The notes under the pieces were generated by a model that had not been told where the DNA came from, did no database searches, and saw nothing but the letters and a program-made list of their open reading frames with translations. Both the position numbers and the translations under genes were made by a program. This document shows positions 1 through 7,323 of a stretch of DNA of 34,397 bases, piece after piece. Source of the stretch: Methanomassiliicoccaceae archaeon (GTDB taxonomy: Archaea; Thermoplasmatota; Thermoplasmata; Methanomassiliicoccales; Methanomethylophilaceae); contig PUJZ01000080.1 of assembly GCA_003550345.1 (NCBI GenBank), forward strand, positions 1 to 34,397. The letters are read 5' to 3'. Every line of letters begins with the position of its first letter. Position 1 is the stretch's first letter.

Positions 1-133
1 GCATCGCCGACCGGAAGGCCTGCACAAGAGCTTCAGCATCATCCATGGAACCAACTCCATCGCGCCCTATAACCTGCGCTATATTAACCTGTTCGCCGAA
101 TGCTTTCCCCTTCGTGTAGTAAATTATGGCCAC
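1..133 (-). CDS. Possible N-terminus of a divergent gene, cut by the window edge
   Basis: On the minus strand an open frame runs from a GTG at 131-133 to the window edge (44 codons) with a protein-like beginning (VAIIYYTKGKAFGEQVNIAQ). A second possible start is the ATG at 44-46, with GGAG at about 55-58 and a TATA-like TTAATATA at 80-87 about 27 bp upstream of that GGAG. No family is recognised. The competing reading is on the plus strand: a frame open from base 2 to a TAA at 146-148 could be the C-terminus of a gene lying upstream of nikR. Third-position base composition does not separate the two, so I only claim that one of them may be coding. Divergence from nikR would fit a nickel-related gene, but that is speculation. 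Confidence 0.3.
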   Translation of the reverse strand, partial: MAIIYYTKGKAFGEQVNIAQVIGRDGVGSMDDAEALVQAFRSAM

Positions 134-142
134 GGTAAATGG

Positions 143-150
143 TTTTAATA
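143..150 (+). promoter_or_regulatory. TATA box of nikR
   Basis: TTTTAATA lies 23-30 bp ahead of the ATG at 173, the usual archaeal distance from TATA to transcription start. The upstream in-frame ATG at 155 is only 5 bp from the box and would fall outside the transcript. The box therefore selects 173 as the start and implies a leaderless mRNA. Confidence 0.55.
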
Positions 151-172
151 AGCAATGGGATATCTTGATTCG

Positions 173-619
173 ATGGACAACGTCACCCGCATCGGTGTCT
201 CCCTCGAGCCCGACCTACTGAAGAAGTTCGATGTGTCGTTGGAGAGCAAAGGTTACACCAGCCGCTCCGAGGCAATCCGAGACCTCATCCGAGACGCCCT
301 CGCCGAGGAGGAATGGAAGAACCCTGACCAGTTCATGGTGGGGACCATCACCCTGCTCTACGACCACGATGTGGGCAGCGTCAAGGAGAAGCTCACCACC
401 ACGCAGCACGAAAGGCATCATCATGTGAGCACCACGGTGCACGTGCATCTCGACCAGAACCGTTGCATGGAGATACTGCTGGTCAGCGGCACCCTCAAGG
501 ACCTGCAGGAATTCGCCAACGAGCTCATGAGCATCCGCGGAGTGCTCAGGGCCAAACTGACAATGGCCTCCCCCGCCAGCAGCCACATGCATCACATCGG
601 GCCCCGCCACTTCAAATGA
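173..619 (+). CDS. nikR: Nickel-responsive transcriptional regulator NikR
   Basis: A 148-residue ribbon-helix-helix repressor expected to bind DNA when loaded with nickel and so limit nickel uptake. Residues 1-45 are the CopG-type DNA-binding arm (TRIGVSLEPDLLKKFD, then SRSEAIRDLIRDAL). Residues 50-135 are the ACT-like nickel-binding and tetramerisation domain. The four square-planar nickel ligands of E. coli NikR (His76, His87, His89, Cys95) match here in exact spacing as His79, His90, His92 and Cys98. A short His-rich tail (SHMHHIGPRH) follows the ACT-like domain. The start at 173 is preferred over 155 because of the TATA position. Nickel regulation would suit a methanogen, whose F430 cofactor and hydrogenases need nickel. 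No nickel transporter lies within the window, so its targets are elsewhere or just beyond the left edge. Confidence 0.93.
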   Translation: MDNVTRIGVSLEPDLLKKFDVSLESKGYTSRSEAIRDLIRDALAEEEWKNPDQFMVGTITLLYDHDVGSVKEKLTTTQHERHHHVSTTVHVHLDQNRCMEILLVSGTLKDLQEFANELMSIRGVLRAKLTMASPASSHMHHIGPRHFK

Positions 620-639
620 TCTGAGTGCAGAGCCATAAT

Positions 640-647
640 TTTTATAA
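640..647 (+). promoter_or_regulatory. TATA box of topA
   Basis: TTTTATAA is centred about 28 bp before the topA ATG at 671, implying little or no 5' leader although GAGGAAG abuts the start codon. Confidence 0.5.
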
Positions 648-670
648 TCACGTGATATTGGTCGAGGAAG

Positions 671-2998
671 ATGAAGAGGCTAGTGATAACGGAGAAGGCC
701 AACGCCGCCCGCAGGATCTCCACAATCCTCTCGGACGGGAAGCAGGAGACCGGCAAGGTGGAGGGGGCCACCGTCATCACCTTCAGCAGAGGGGAGGACG
801 AATTCTCGGTCATCGGCCTGCGCGGCCACATCATCGAACTGGACTATCCTGACGAGTACAACAACTGGTCCAAGGTGCCCCCTGAGGAACTGATCTACGC
901 CCCGCAGGAGAAGAAGGTCAAGGCGGAGAGCATACTCGCCGCCATAAGGAGCCTGGCCGAGGAGTCGGACCAGGTGATCATCGCCACCGACTACGACCGC
1001 GAGGGGGAGCTCATCGGCCTGGAGACGGTGCGCCTGGCGGCGGTGGACATGTCCAAGGTCCGCCGGGCCCGCTTCAGCGCCCTCACCAAAGTGGAGGTCG
1101 AGGGCGCCTTCCAGGACCTGACTTCGCCCGACGAGCGTCTGGCCGACGCCGCTGAGGCGCGTCAGATCATCGACCTCGCCTGGGGGGCGGTGCTCACCCG
1201 CATGGTGTCCCTTTACTCCGGGCAGGTGGGAAGGAACTTCCTCTCGGTGGGCAGGGTGCAGAGCCCCACGCTCCGCCTGGTTACCGACCGCCACCGCGAG
1301 ATAGAGGATTTCGTGCCCCAGCCCTATTGGCTCATCAAGGGGCGCTTCGGCGAGCAGGGCTTCGAGGCCGAGCACAGCGACAACCCCTTCTGGGACAAGG
1401 GGGCCTCCGACGCGAAGATGGCCGTCTGCGGCGACGCGCGCGAGGCCGAGGTCCTCGATTACAGCATGGAGGAGAAGGACGATTACCCGCCGTCCCCGTT
1501 CAGCACCACCATCCTGCTCACGGAGGCGAACCGCCTCGGCATATCGCCGGGGGCGGCGATGAAGCTGGCCGAGGACCTCTACACGAGCGGTTACATATCG
1601 TATCCCCGCACCGACAACACCGTTTACCCCAAGTCCCTCAGCCTGAAGGGCGTCCTCAACCGCCTTGCGGACTCGGAGTTCTCCAAGGAGGCGGGGGAGA
1701 TCCTCGCCCAGGAGAGCATACGGCCCTCGCGCGGCAAGAGGATGACCACCGACCATCCGCCCATCTACCCCACCGCGGCGGCCTCCTCCAAGAAGATCAA
1801 GGGCGACAAATGGAGGATATACGAGCTGGTGGTGCGCCGCTTCCTCGCCACCGTGGCACCCGCCGCCCGGGTGGAGCTGAGGGGCTGCTCCCTGGACGTG
1901 GGAGGGGAGAGGTTCGAGGCCAAGGGCCAGAGGCTCATCTCCGAGGGCTGGAGGAGGTACTATCCCCATTACCGGTTCGAGGAGTCGCATCTCCCCGAGC
2001 TCGAGGCGGGCCAGAAGGTGGAGGTGAAGGACCTTTCCATGGAGGAGCACGAGACCCGCCCCCCCTACCGCTACAACCAAGGCTCCCTCATCCAGGAGAT
2101 GGAGCGGCTCGGCCTGGGGACCAAGAGCACCCGTCACGACATCATCGGCAAGCTGTACTCCCGCAACTATGTGCAGGGCAAGAGCCTGGCGCCCACCCCC
2201 AGCGGCGAGGCCCTGGTGAGGGGCATGCGCAAATACGGCGGCCAGATAACCGATGTGGGCATGACCGCCCGCCTCGAGGAGGACATGGAGAAAATCGCCC
2301 TGGGGGAGAAGAGCCTCGATTATGTGGTGAACGAGTCCCAGGAGATGCTCGCCGAGGTGGCCGAGGAGATCAAGGCCAACTCCAAGGAGATAGGGGAGGA
2401 GATCCGCAAGGCCCTGCACGAGCAGCAGCACATCGGGCGATGCCCTGACTGCGGCGGGGACCTGAACATAAAGAGGTCGAGGCGCGGCAACTTCATCGGC
2501 TGCGAATCGTACCCGGACTGCGCCAAGGCGTACCCGCTGCCGCGCTCCGCCATGGTCCAGACCACCGAGGCGGTCTGCGAGGTCTGCTCCAAGCCGATGC
2601 TGAGGGTGATAAGGAGGGCGCAGCCTCCGGCGGAGCAGTGCGTGGACCCGGAGTGCAGCAGCAACACCGAACGCACCGACCTGGGCGACTGCCCCAAGTG
2701 CGGGGAGGGGACGGTGCGCATGATGTTCTCCCGCGCCGGGAAGAGGTTCGCCGGATGCACCGCATGGCCGGAATGCGACCAGACCTACCCGCTGCCCCCG
2801 CGGGGGCGCATAGACGGCGGCGAGGGGCCCTGCCCGGAGTGCGCCGCCCCCGTGATCAGCATGGGCGAGAGGAGTCAGTGCGTGAACATGGAGTGCCCGA
2901 CAAGGGCCAAGAACTCCGGCAAGGCAACGAAGAAGCCCTCTGCCAAGAAGGGCGCTTCCAAGAAGACCGCCAAGAAGGCCTCCGCCAAGAAGCCTTGA
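671..2998 (+). CDS. topA: DNA topoisomerase I (type IA), archaeal
   Basis: A 775-residue type IA topoisomerase that relaxes negative supercoils through a 5'-phosphotyrosine intermediate. The TOPRIM domain starts at residue 1 (KRLVITEKANAARRIS) and carries the metal-binding acidic motif TDYDREGELIG at 107-117 with the Glu near residue 9. The catalytic tyrosine is Tyr311 in GYISYPRTDN. The C-terminus (from about residue 585) holds four cysteine clusters of the topoisomerase zinc-finger type: CPDC...C...C, CEVC...C...C, CPKC...C...C and CPEC...C...C. After the last cluster the protein ends in about 29 residues made almost only of Lys, Ala, Ser and Thr (KKASAKKP at the end), a basic tail like those of DNA-compacting proteins. 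The gene is convergent with the Cys/His-tail gene, with only 6 bp between their stops. Confidence 0.96.
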   Translation: MKRLVITEKANAARRISTILSDGKQETGKVEGATVITFSRGEDEFSVIGLRGHIIELDYPDEYNNWSKVPPEELIYAPQEKKVKAESILAAIRSLAEESDQVIIATDYDREGELIGLETVRLAAVDMSKVRRARFSALTKVEVEGAFQDLTSPDERLADAAEARQIIDLAWGAVLTRMVSLYSGQVGRNFLSVGRVQSPTLRLVTDRHREIEDFVPQPYWLIKGRFGEQGFEAEHSDNPFWDKGASDAKMAVCGDAREAEVLDYSMEEKDDYPPSPFSTTILLTEANRLGISPGAAMKLAEDLYTSGYISYPRTDNTVYPKSLSLKGVLNRLADSEFSKEAGEILAQESIRPSRGKRMTTDHPPIYPTAAASSKKIKGDKWRIYELVVRRFLATVAPAARVELRGCSLDVGGERFEAKGQRLISEGWRRYYPHYRFEESHLPELEAGQKVEVKDLSMEEHETRPPYRYNQGSLIQEMERLGLGTKSTRHDIIGKLYSRNYVQGKSLAPTPSGEALVRGMRKYGGQITDVGMTARLEEDMEKIALGEKSLDYVVNESQEMLAEVAEEIKANSKEIGEEIRKALHEQQHIGRCPDCGGDLNIKRSRRGNFIGCESYPDCAKAYPLPRSAMVQTTEAVCEVCSKPMLRVIRRAQPPAEQCVDPECSSNTERTDLGDCPKCGEGTVRMMFSRAGKRFAGCTAWPECDQTYPLPPRGRIDGGEGPCPECAAPVISMGERSQCVNMECPTRAKNSGKATKKPSAKKGASKKTAKKASAKKP

Positions 2999-3004
2999 CC
3001 GCCC

Positions 3005-3466
3005 TCAGCAGCCGCAGTCCGGGTCGTGGGTGTGCTCGTCGAGCCGGCAGAAGGGGTCGAAGCATTCAGGGTCGTCGCAGCCGCTGGCGCGGTGGAACTC
3101 GACCTCCAGGCTTCCTGGCAGCCCGGACGTCTTGGCGAGCAGCATCCTCTCCAGCGCTTCGGCCTCGGGGCCGTAGACTATCACATTGACAGTCATGCTG
3201 TATGACGATACCTCCCCCAGATTGCCCTTGGCCCGCACATTGCCGTCATCGGTGGTGCTGCTCAGGGACATGAAGGCGTCGCCGCACTCCACCACCGCCT
3301 TGACATGGCCGATGGACCAGGCGCCGGCCTCCACCGCGCCCAGGGTGACATCGCGGAGGAAGGAGGAGAACATCGCCTCCGCCTCCGGGCCGGCCATCGC
3401 GGGTTCGACCGCGCCGTTCAACTCCACCGCCAGCGCGGTGGGGATGAACTCCTTCTCCGCGGTCAT
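3005..3466 (-). CDS. Unrecognised protein with Cys/His-rich C-terminal metal-binding tail
   Basis: A 153-residue protein that I cannot assign to a named family. Residues 1-125 look like a compact alpha/beta domain without membrane segments. Residues 130-153 are very rich in metal ligands: Cys130, Cys135, Cys140, His145, His147, Cys151 and Cys153 within 24 residues, mixed with Asp and Pro. The ATG overlaps the stop of the upstream GTPase gene (ATGA, 3463-3466), so the two are translationally coupled. COG0523/CobW GTPases deliver metals to partner proteins, and this GTPase lacks the usual C-terminal domain. The partner could therefore be the metal-binding or target-binding half of a split metallochaperone. 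That role is inference; coupling and ligands are seen directly. Confidence 0.8.
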   Translation of the reverse strand: MTAEKEFIPTALAVELNGAVEPAMAGPEAEAMFSSFLRDVTLGAVEAGAWSIGHVKAVVECGDAFMSLSSTTDDGNVRAKGNLGEVSSYSMTVNVIVYGPEAEALERMLLAKTSGLPGSLEVEFHRASGCDDPECFDPFCRLDEHTHDPDCGC

Positions 3467-4056
3467 TCGAATATCTCCATGATGTGCTCCATGTTCACTC
3501 CCTTGTCGGCCTGGACCGCGTTCACCGGGCCGCTGTAGCCCATGGAGGCTATCCTCTCCTTGATGCTGTCAAGCTCGGCGTCGTCCACAGTGTCCTTCTT
3601 GTTGATGAGGACGAGGTCGGCGATGCCCAGCTGGTTCCGCAGCGGCCTCTCGAACATCTTCCATATCTTGGAGAACCTCTCCGCGTCTATGACCACTATG
3701 GAGCTGAGCTTGTCGATGCTTATGCCGGTGCAGTCCTGCACCGCGTTGACCACTATCTGCGGGTCGGCGATGCCGGACGGCTCGACGATGATCACGTCGG
3801 GGTCCATGTTGGCCTGGACAACGCGCACGGTGTCGATGAGCCCGGTCTTGAGGGTGCAGCAGATGCATCCGCCCTTGAGGTCCTGGACTTCAAGACCGTA
3901 TTTCCGCATGACCTCGCCGTCGATCCCCTTGTTCCCGAAGTCGTTCTCTATGACCACTATCCGGTGGCCCTTGCTCTCGTAAACGGACTCCATCATGTTT
4001 AGGATGACGGTGGTCTTGCCCACGCCCAATAATCCAGAAACCAGCACGAAGTGCAT
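3463..4056 (-). CDS. COG0523 (CobW/HypB-like) metallochaperone GTPase, short form
   Basis: A 197-residue P-loop GTPase. Seen motifs are Walker A GLLGVGKTT (8-16), the switch-like ENDFGN (37-42), the COG0523 hallmark GGCICC (62-67, CxCC metal site), Walker B region VIIVEPSG (88-95) and guanine-specificity NKKD (152-155). Family members insert or traffic Zn, Co, Ni or Fe. The usual protein is about 300-400 residues with a C-terminal CobW_C domain; this one stops right after the GTPase domain. The stop overlaps the next gene by ATGA, so the Cys/His-tailed protein may supply the missing function. A GGTGAG Shine-Dalgarno precedes the ATG. NikR is close by, but on the other strand and separated by topA, so nickel is not proven as the cargo. 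Confidence 0.9.
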   Translation of the reverse strand: MHFVLVSGLLGVGKTTVILNMMESVYESKGHRIVVIENDFGNKGIDGEVMRKYGLEVQDLKGGCICCTLKTGLIDTVRVVQANMDPDVIIVEPSGIADPQIVVNAVQDCTGISIDKLSSIVVIDAERFSKIWKMFERPLRNQLGIADLVLINKKDTVDDAELDSIKERIASMGYSGPVNAVQADKGVNMEHIMEIFE

Positions 4057-4088
4057 CTTCTCACCAGGGGGTTAAAGGTAACTATGGT

Positions 4089-4099
4089 TAATAAATATT
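4089..4099 (-). promoter_or_regulatory. TATA-like box of the COG0523 GTPase operon
   Basis: The minus strand reads AATATTTATTA about 35-40 bp ahead of the GTPase ATG at 4056. This leaves a leader of roughly 10-15 nt that contains the GGTGAG ribosome-binding site. Confidence 0.45.
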
Positions 4100-4126
4100 G
4101 GTCACGGACTTAATAAGATGTCGGGG

Positions 4127-4348
4127 TCACCATTCCTCTTCCTCATCCCCCAGGAAATGGCGGTCGAGGTCGTCGATCTCGGAATGGATGCGGCGGTTGC
4201 GGCAGCTGATGCATTCGATCGGTTTGCCGAGGCTCCGTTTCAGGTCTATGAAATTGCGGTCCAGGTCCACGATCGAACCGCAGGAGCAGTACACCTTGCC
4301 TATCTCCGGCAGGCCATAGCCCGCCGCTTCCGCCAATGAGCCTATCAT
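4127..4348 (-). CDS. Small CxC/CxxC zinc-finger protein, function unknown
   Basis: A 73-residue acidic protein with CSC at about residues 21-23 and CISC at about 47-50, a plausible zinc finger, followed by an acidic end (GDEEEEW). No family recognised. A longer frame opens at an ATG at 4390, but the ATG at 4348 has a GGAAGG ribosome-binding site at 4355-4360 with good spacing, so 4348 is chosen. A 22-codon open frame (ATG at 4418) ends with TAA one base before this ATG and might be a leader peptide. The gene is separated from the GTPase gene by about 70 bp with its own TATA box, so the two need not be co-transcribed. Confidence 0.65.
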   Translation of the reverse strand: MIGSLAEAAGYGLPEIGKVYCSCGSIVDLDRNFIDLKRSLGKPIECISCRNRRIHSEIDDLDRHFLGDEEEEW

Positions 4349-4389
4349 CTTACGCCTTCCGTAGCATTGCCGCCCGACGGGCAACCGCA

Positions 4390-4683
4390 TAGCTGAAGCT
4401 GGTGCTATGGTGTTCCATTGAGCATCCCTTGCCGTTACGGCGGCGGGGGTCCAGGTGTTACCAGCAACTCCCTGTCCGGATGTCCTCCGCCTGATTGATA
4501 TTGCAGAACGATGCCCGGCTTTTAATGCTTTCGTTAGGCCATGGTTGCAACCGTTTCCAATATAAAACCTGCATAAGAACGAGGCTTAGGGCTTCGTTCT
4601 AAGGGTATAAAAGCGGTTTGATACGAACGTTCCGCTTGCAGGACTGAACGCCGTGAACCTTTAATCGGTTCGTCTATTCGTAT
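4390..4683. other. Non-coding stretch with hairpins and several TATA-like boxes
   Basis: No convincing gene. On the plus strand there are TATA-like boxes at 4558-4567 (AATATAAAAC) and 4604-4611 (GTATAAAA). Three inverted repeats follow: AGAACGA/TCGTTCT (4577-4601), AGCGG/CCGCT (4612-4636) and GAACC/GGTTC (4655-4671). On the minus strand ATTAAAAG at 4520-4528 could start the transcript of the small zinc-finger gene, giving a leader of about 150 nt. A small RNA in the plus direction, or folded 3' ends of the nicotinate phosphoribosyltransferase mRNA, would both explain the repeats. No tRNA or known riboswitch core was recognised. Confidence 0.4.
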
Positions 4684-5892
4684 TTATAGATTGCCTGTTT
4701 GCGTAGACCTTTCACGTAGCAATTCCAACTGCTTCAGGACACTGGCCCGTATCTCCTTCGGCTCCCTCGGCGGCGATGCCCTCCTGCCGCCCTCCATGAG
4801 CGTTGCCTCGGCCATGTCCATGGCGGCGCCGCAGCCGCAGCGCGGCTCGTCGTCGCTGCGCAGCGAGACCTCCATAGCCAGGCAGTCCGGGCAGCGGTAC
4901 GGGTACTTGCGCCCTGAGAACTTGCCGCGTTTCGACACCGGGACGCCGTCCCTCTCCACCAGGTCCATGGAGAAGTCGACGCTGGGGGCGTTGCTGATGC
5001 TCGTGCCCACCCCGAAGGAGTCCACGCCCGCACCGCGCAGCTCGGCGATCCGGCCCTCGTCCAGTCCCCCGGTGGCGATGATGCGCACCGCGGTTCTGCC
5101 GGCGAGGTCCAGCTCCCATCTCAGCTCCTGCACGATCTCGCGGAAGCTCCCGCGGCGCGACCCCGGCGTGTCTAGCCTCACCGCCTCGAGGCCGGGGATG
5201 CAGTCCGCGGCGAGCAGGGCTCCGAAGCGCTCATCGGAGAAGGTGTCCACCAGCACGATGCGGGGCACCTCGGCGGCGGAATGCCTGTCGAAGGCGCGGA
5301 AGGCGGCCTCCTCGTCGCCTATCAGGAGGAAGAGCGCATGGGGGACCGTGCCCATGGGCTCGACACCCAGCATCTCCGCCCCCAGGGGCGAGGCGACACC
5401 GTCGCAGCCACCGATGAAGGCGGAGCGGTCGAGCATGGGCGCCAGGGCGGGATGCATGCGCCGGTTCCCGAAGGCCATCACGTGGCCCATGTCCGCCGCC
5501 ATCTTGCAGCGCGCCGCCATGGTGGCGACGCCGCTGGAATGGCAGAGCATCCCCAGCATGGAGGTCTCCATCTCCCCGAAGGCGCAGTATGGGCCCTGGA
5601 CGTTCATGAACGGGACCCGCGGACCTCGCGGCGAGCGCGGGCGCCACACGGTGCCCTCCGGTATGCCGTGAATGTCGATGGGCGTGCCCTCCATCAGCCG
5701 CAGCACCTCCTCCGTGCCGCAGAGCACCGCCCATGGCCATCCCGCGGGCAGGGAGCCGGCGGTGAACTCCGCCGTTATGGGGAGCTCCTGCAGCCCTAGG
5801 GCCTCGAGCACGGCACGGCTTCGCCGGAAGTAGACGTCCATCGTCCTGCCGGCGCGGACATCCTCCTCGCTGGCGATGAAGAGCCTGCTCAT
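4684..5892 (-). CDS. pncB: Nicotinate phosphoribosyltransferase, archaeal type with zinc knuckle
   Basis: A 402-residue enzyme joining nicotinate and PRPP to nicotinate mononucleotide in NAD salvage. Supporting segments are the N-terminal TMDVYFRRSRAVLEALG, the phosphate-binding IIATGGLDEGRI and the following GVGTSISNAP. Near the C-terminus Cys334, Cys337, Cys352 and Cys354 form a CxxC/CxC knuckle, known from the Thermoplasma acidophilum enzyme. An open frame extends upstream to 6021, but that 43-residue extension is Pro/Arg-rich and unlike the family. The ATG at 5892 has GGAGGGGG 7 bases ahead and gives the expected N-terminus. The gene lies about 150 bp downstream of enolase on the same strand. 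In that gap GCCCG/CGGGC (about 6003-6017) forms a small hairpin. Confidence 0.92.
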   Translation of the reverse strand: MSRLFIASEEDVRAGRTMDVYFRRSRAVLEALGLQELPITAEFTAGSLPAGWPWAVLCGTEEVLRLMEGTPIDIHGIPEGTVWRPRSPRGPRVPFMNVQGPYCAFGEMETSMLGMLCHSSGVATMAARCKMAADMGHVMAFGNRRMHPALAPMLDRSAFIGGCDGVASPLGAEMLGVEPMGTVPHALFLLIGDEEAAFRAFDRHSAAEVPRIVLVDTFSDERFGALLAADCIPGLEAVRLDTPGSRRGSFREIVQELRWELDLAGRTAVRIIATGGLDEGRIAELRGAGVDSFGVGTSISNAPSVDFSMDLVERDGVPVSKRGKFSGRKYPYRCPDCLAMEVSLRSDDEPRCGCGAAMDMAEATLMEGGRRASPPREPKEIRASVLKQLELLRERSTQTGNL

Positions 5893-6039
5893 GGGCGGCC
5901 CCCTCCTGCGGACGCGCTGTCCGATGAGCTCGGATCGCTGTCGATGCATGGTGGGCAGCGGCGCGCGCGGGAGCGCGGCATCAGGCCTGGGAGCGATGGC
6001 ATGCCCGGTCATCGGGCTCAAAAGGAATAATCTTATCCC

Positions 6040-7305
6040 TCAGCGCCCGAACGCCTTGGCGCCCGGGAAGCGCGCTTTGCCTCCCAAGGACTCCTCGATG
6101 CGCAGCAGGCGGTTGTACTTGGCGGTCCTCTCGCCGCGGGCGGGGGCGCCGGTCTTGATCTGCCCCGTGCCCCAACCGACCGCCAGGTCGGCTATGGTCA
6201 CGTCCTCGGACTCGCCTGAGCGGTGGGAAACCACCACATTGTAGCCGTTGCTGAAGCTCATGCGGGCGGCGTCCTCGGCCTCGGACACGGTGCCCACCTG
6301 ATTGACCTTGAGCAGGAGCGCGTTGGCCGCGCCCATGGATATGCCCTTGCGCAGGCGCTCCACGTTGGTGACGAACACATCGTCGCCCACTATCTGCACC
6401 CTGTCCCCCAGCCTGCGCGTGAGCTCCGCCAGGGCCTCGAACTCCTCCTCGTCGAAGGGGTCCTCGATGCTGATGAGGGGGAACTCCTCCACCATCAGGG
6501 CGTAGTGGTCCACCAGCTCGCCGGCGGAGAGCTCCTTGCCGTCGATGCTGTAGACTCCCTCCCGGTGGAACTCGCTGGCGGCGGCGTCCAGGGCCAGGAG
6601 CACGTCGCCCCCGGGGGTGTAGCCGGCGTCCTCGATCGCGGTGCTCATGGTGGACAGCGCTTCGAAGGAGTCCTCCAGCGGGGGCGCGAAGCCGCCCTCG
6701 TCGCCGATGTTGATGGCGGCGACGCCGTAGCGGTTCTTGAGGAGGGTCTTGAGCGAGGCGTATATCTCCGCGGACATGCGCAGGCAGTCGCTGAAGCTCG
6801 CCGCCCCCGTGGGAACGACCATGAACTCCTGTATCCTGAGCTCGCCCCCGGCGTGCTTGCCTCCGTTTATGATGTTGAACATCGGCACCGGCAGGGTGAC
6901 GCCGTCGTCGCCGATGTGCTCGTAGACCTGCTTGCCCGCGGCGGCGGCGCCCATCTTGGCCACCGCCATCGACACCGCCGTCACCGCGTTGCCCCCCAGG
7001 GAGGCCTTGTTGGCGCTGCCGTCCAGCCGTAGCAGCGCCTCGTCGACGGCGCGCTGGTCGCGGGGGTCCATCCCCTTCAGCGCCGGGGAAACCCGGGAGC
7101 GGATGTTGTCCACCGCCCTCAGGACGCCCTTGCCGCCGAAGCGGGCCTCGCCGTCGCGGAGCTCGATCGCCTCATAGCTGCCGGTGGAGGCCCCAGAGGG
7201 GGCGATGGCCGACGCGCTCATGCCCGCGGCGAATACCTCCGCCTCGACGGTGGGGTTGCCGCGGGAGTCCAGGACCTCTCTTGCCCAAACCCTTTCAATG
7301 ATCAT
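6040..7305 (-). CDS. eno: Enolase (phosphopyruvate hydratase)
   Basis: A 421-residue glycolytic and gluconeogenic enzyme interconverting 2-phosphoglycerate and phosphoenolpyruvate. Diagnostic stretches are REVLDSRGNPTVEAEV at the N-terminus, the substrate loop GASTGSYEA, the metal ligands in LALDAAASEF, SIEDPFDEE and VGDDVFVTN, and the catalytic region LLLKVNQVGTVSEA followed by VVSHRSGESED. The open frame starts with GTG at 7314, but the ATG at 7305 follows AGGGTG with proper spacing and gives the standard MIIERVWAREVLDSRG beginning, so 7305 is used. It lies 18 bp downstream of the response regulator-DUF835 gene, so the two are probably one transcript. Confidence 0.97.
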   Translation of the reverse strand: MIIERVWAREVLDSRGNPTVEAEVFAAGMSASAIAPSGASTGSYEAIELRDGEARFGGKGVLRAVDNIRSRVSPALKGMDPRDQRAVDEALLRLDGSANKASLGGNAVTAVSMAVAKMGAAAAGKQVYEHIGDDGVTLPVPMFNIINGGKHAGGELRIQEFMVVPTGAASFSDCLRMSAEIYASLKTLLKNRYGVAAINIGDEGGFAPPLEDSFEALSTMSTAIEDAGYTPGGDVLLALDAAASEFHREGVYSIDGKELSAGELVDHYALMVEEFPLISIEDPFDEEEFEALAELTRRLGDRVQIVGDDVFVTNVERLRKGISMGAANALLLKVNQVGTVSEAEDAARMSFSNGYNVVVSHRSGESEDVTIADLAVGWGTGQIKTGAPARGERTAKYNRLLRIEESLGGKARFPGAKAFGR

Positions 7306-7323
7306 GAGAAACACCCTAAGGCC

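Noticed and set aside
680-2431. Long minus-strand open frame opposite topA
   Set aside because: It mirrors the topA codons, has a Leu/Gly/His-rich composition with no domain, and topA has complete family motifs.
3463-4056. CobW gene truncated by mutation
   Set aside because: The stop coincides with an ATGA overlap to a conserved-looking next gene, which is an orderly arrangement rather than a frameshift; no remnant of CobW_C is visible downstream.
4390-4683. tRNA gene in the non-coding stretch
   Set aside because: No T-loop GTTCRANNC with matching acceptor stem could be found on either strand.
5893-6021. N-terminal extension of the nicotinate phosphoribosyltransferase
   Set aside because: The 43 extra residues are Pro/Arg-rich without family similarity, and a strong Shine-Dalgarno precedes the ATG at 5892.
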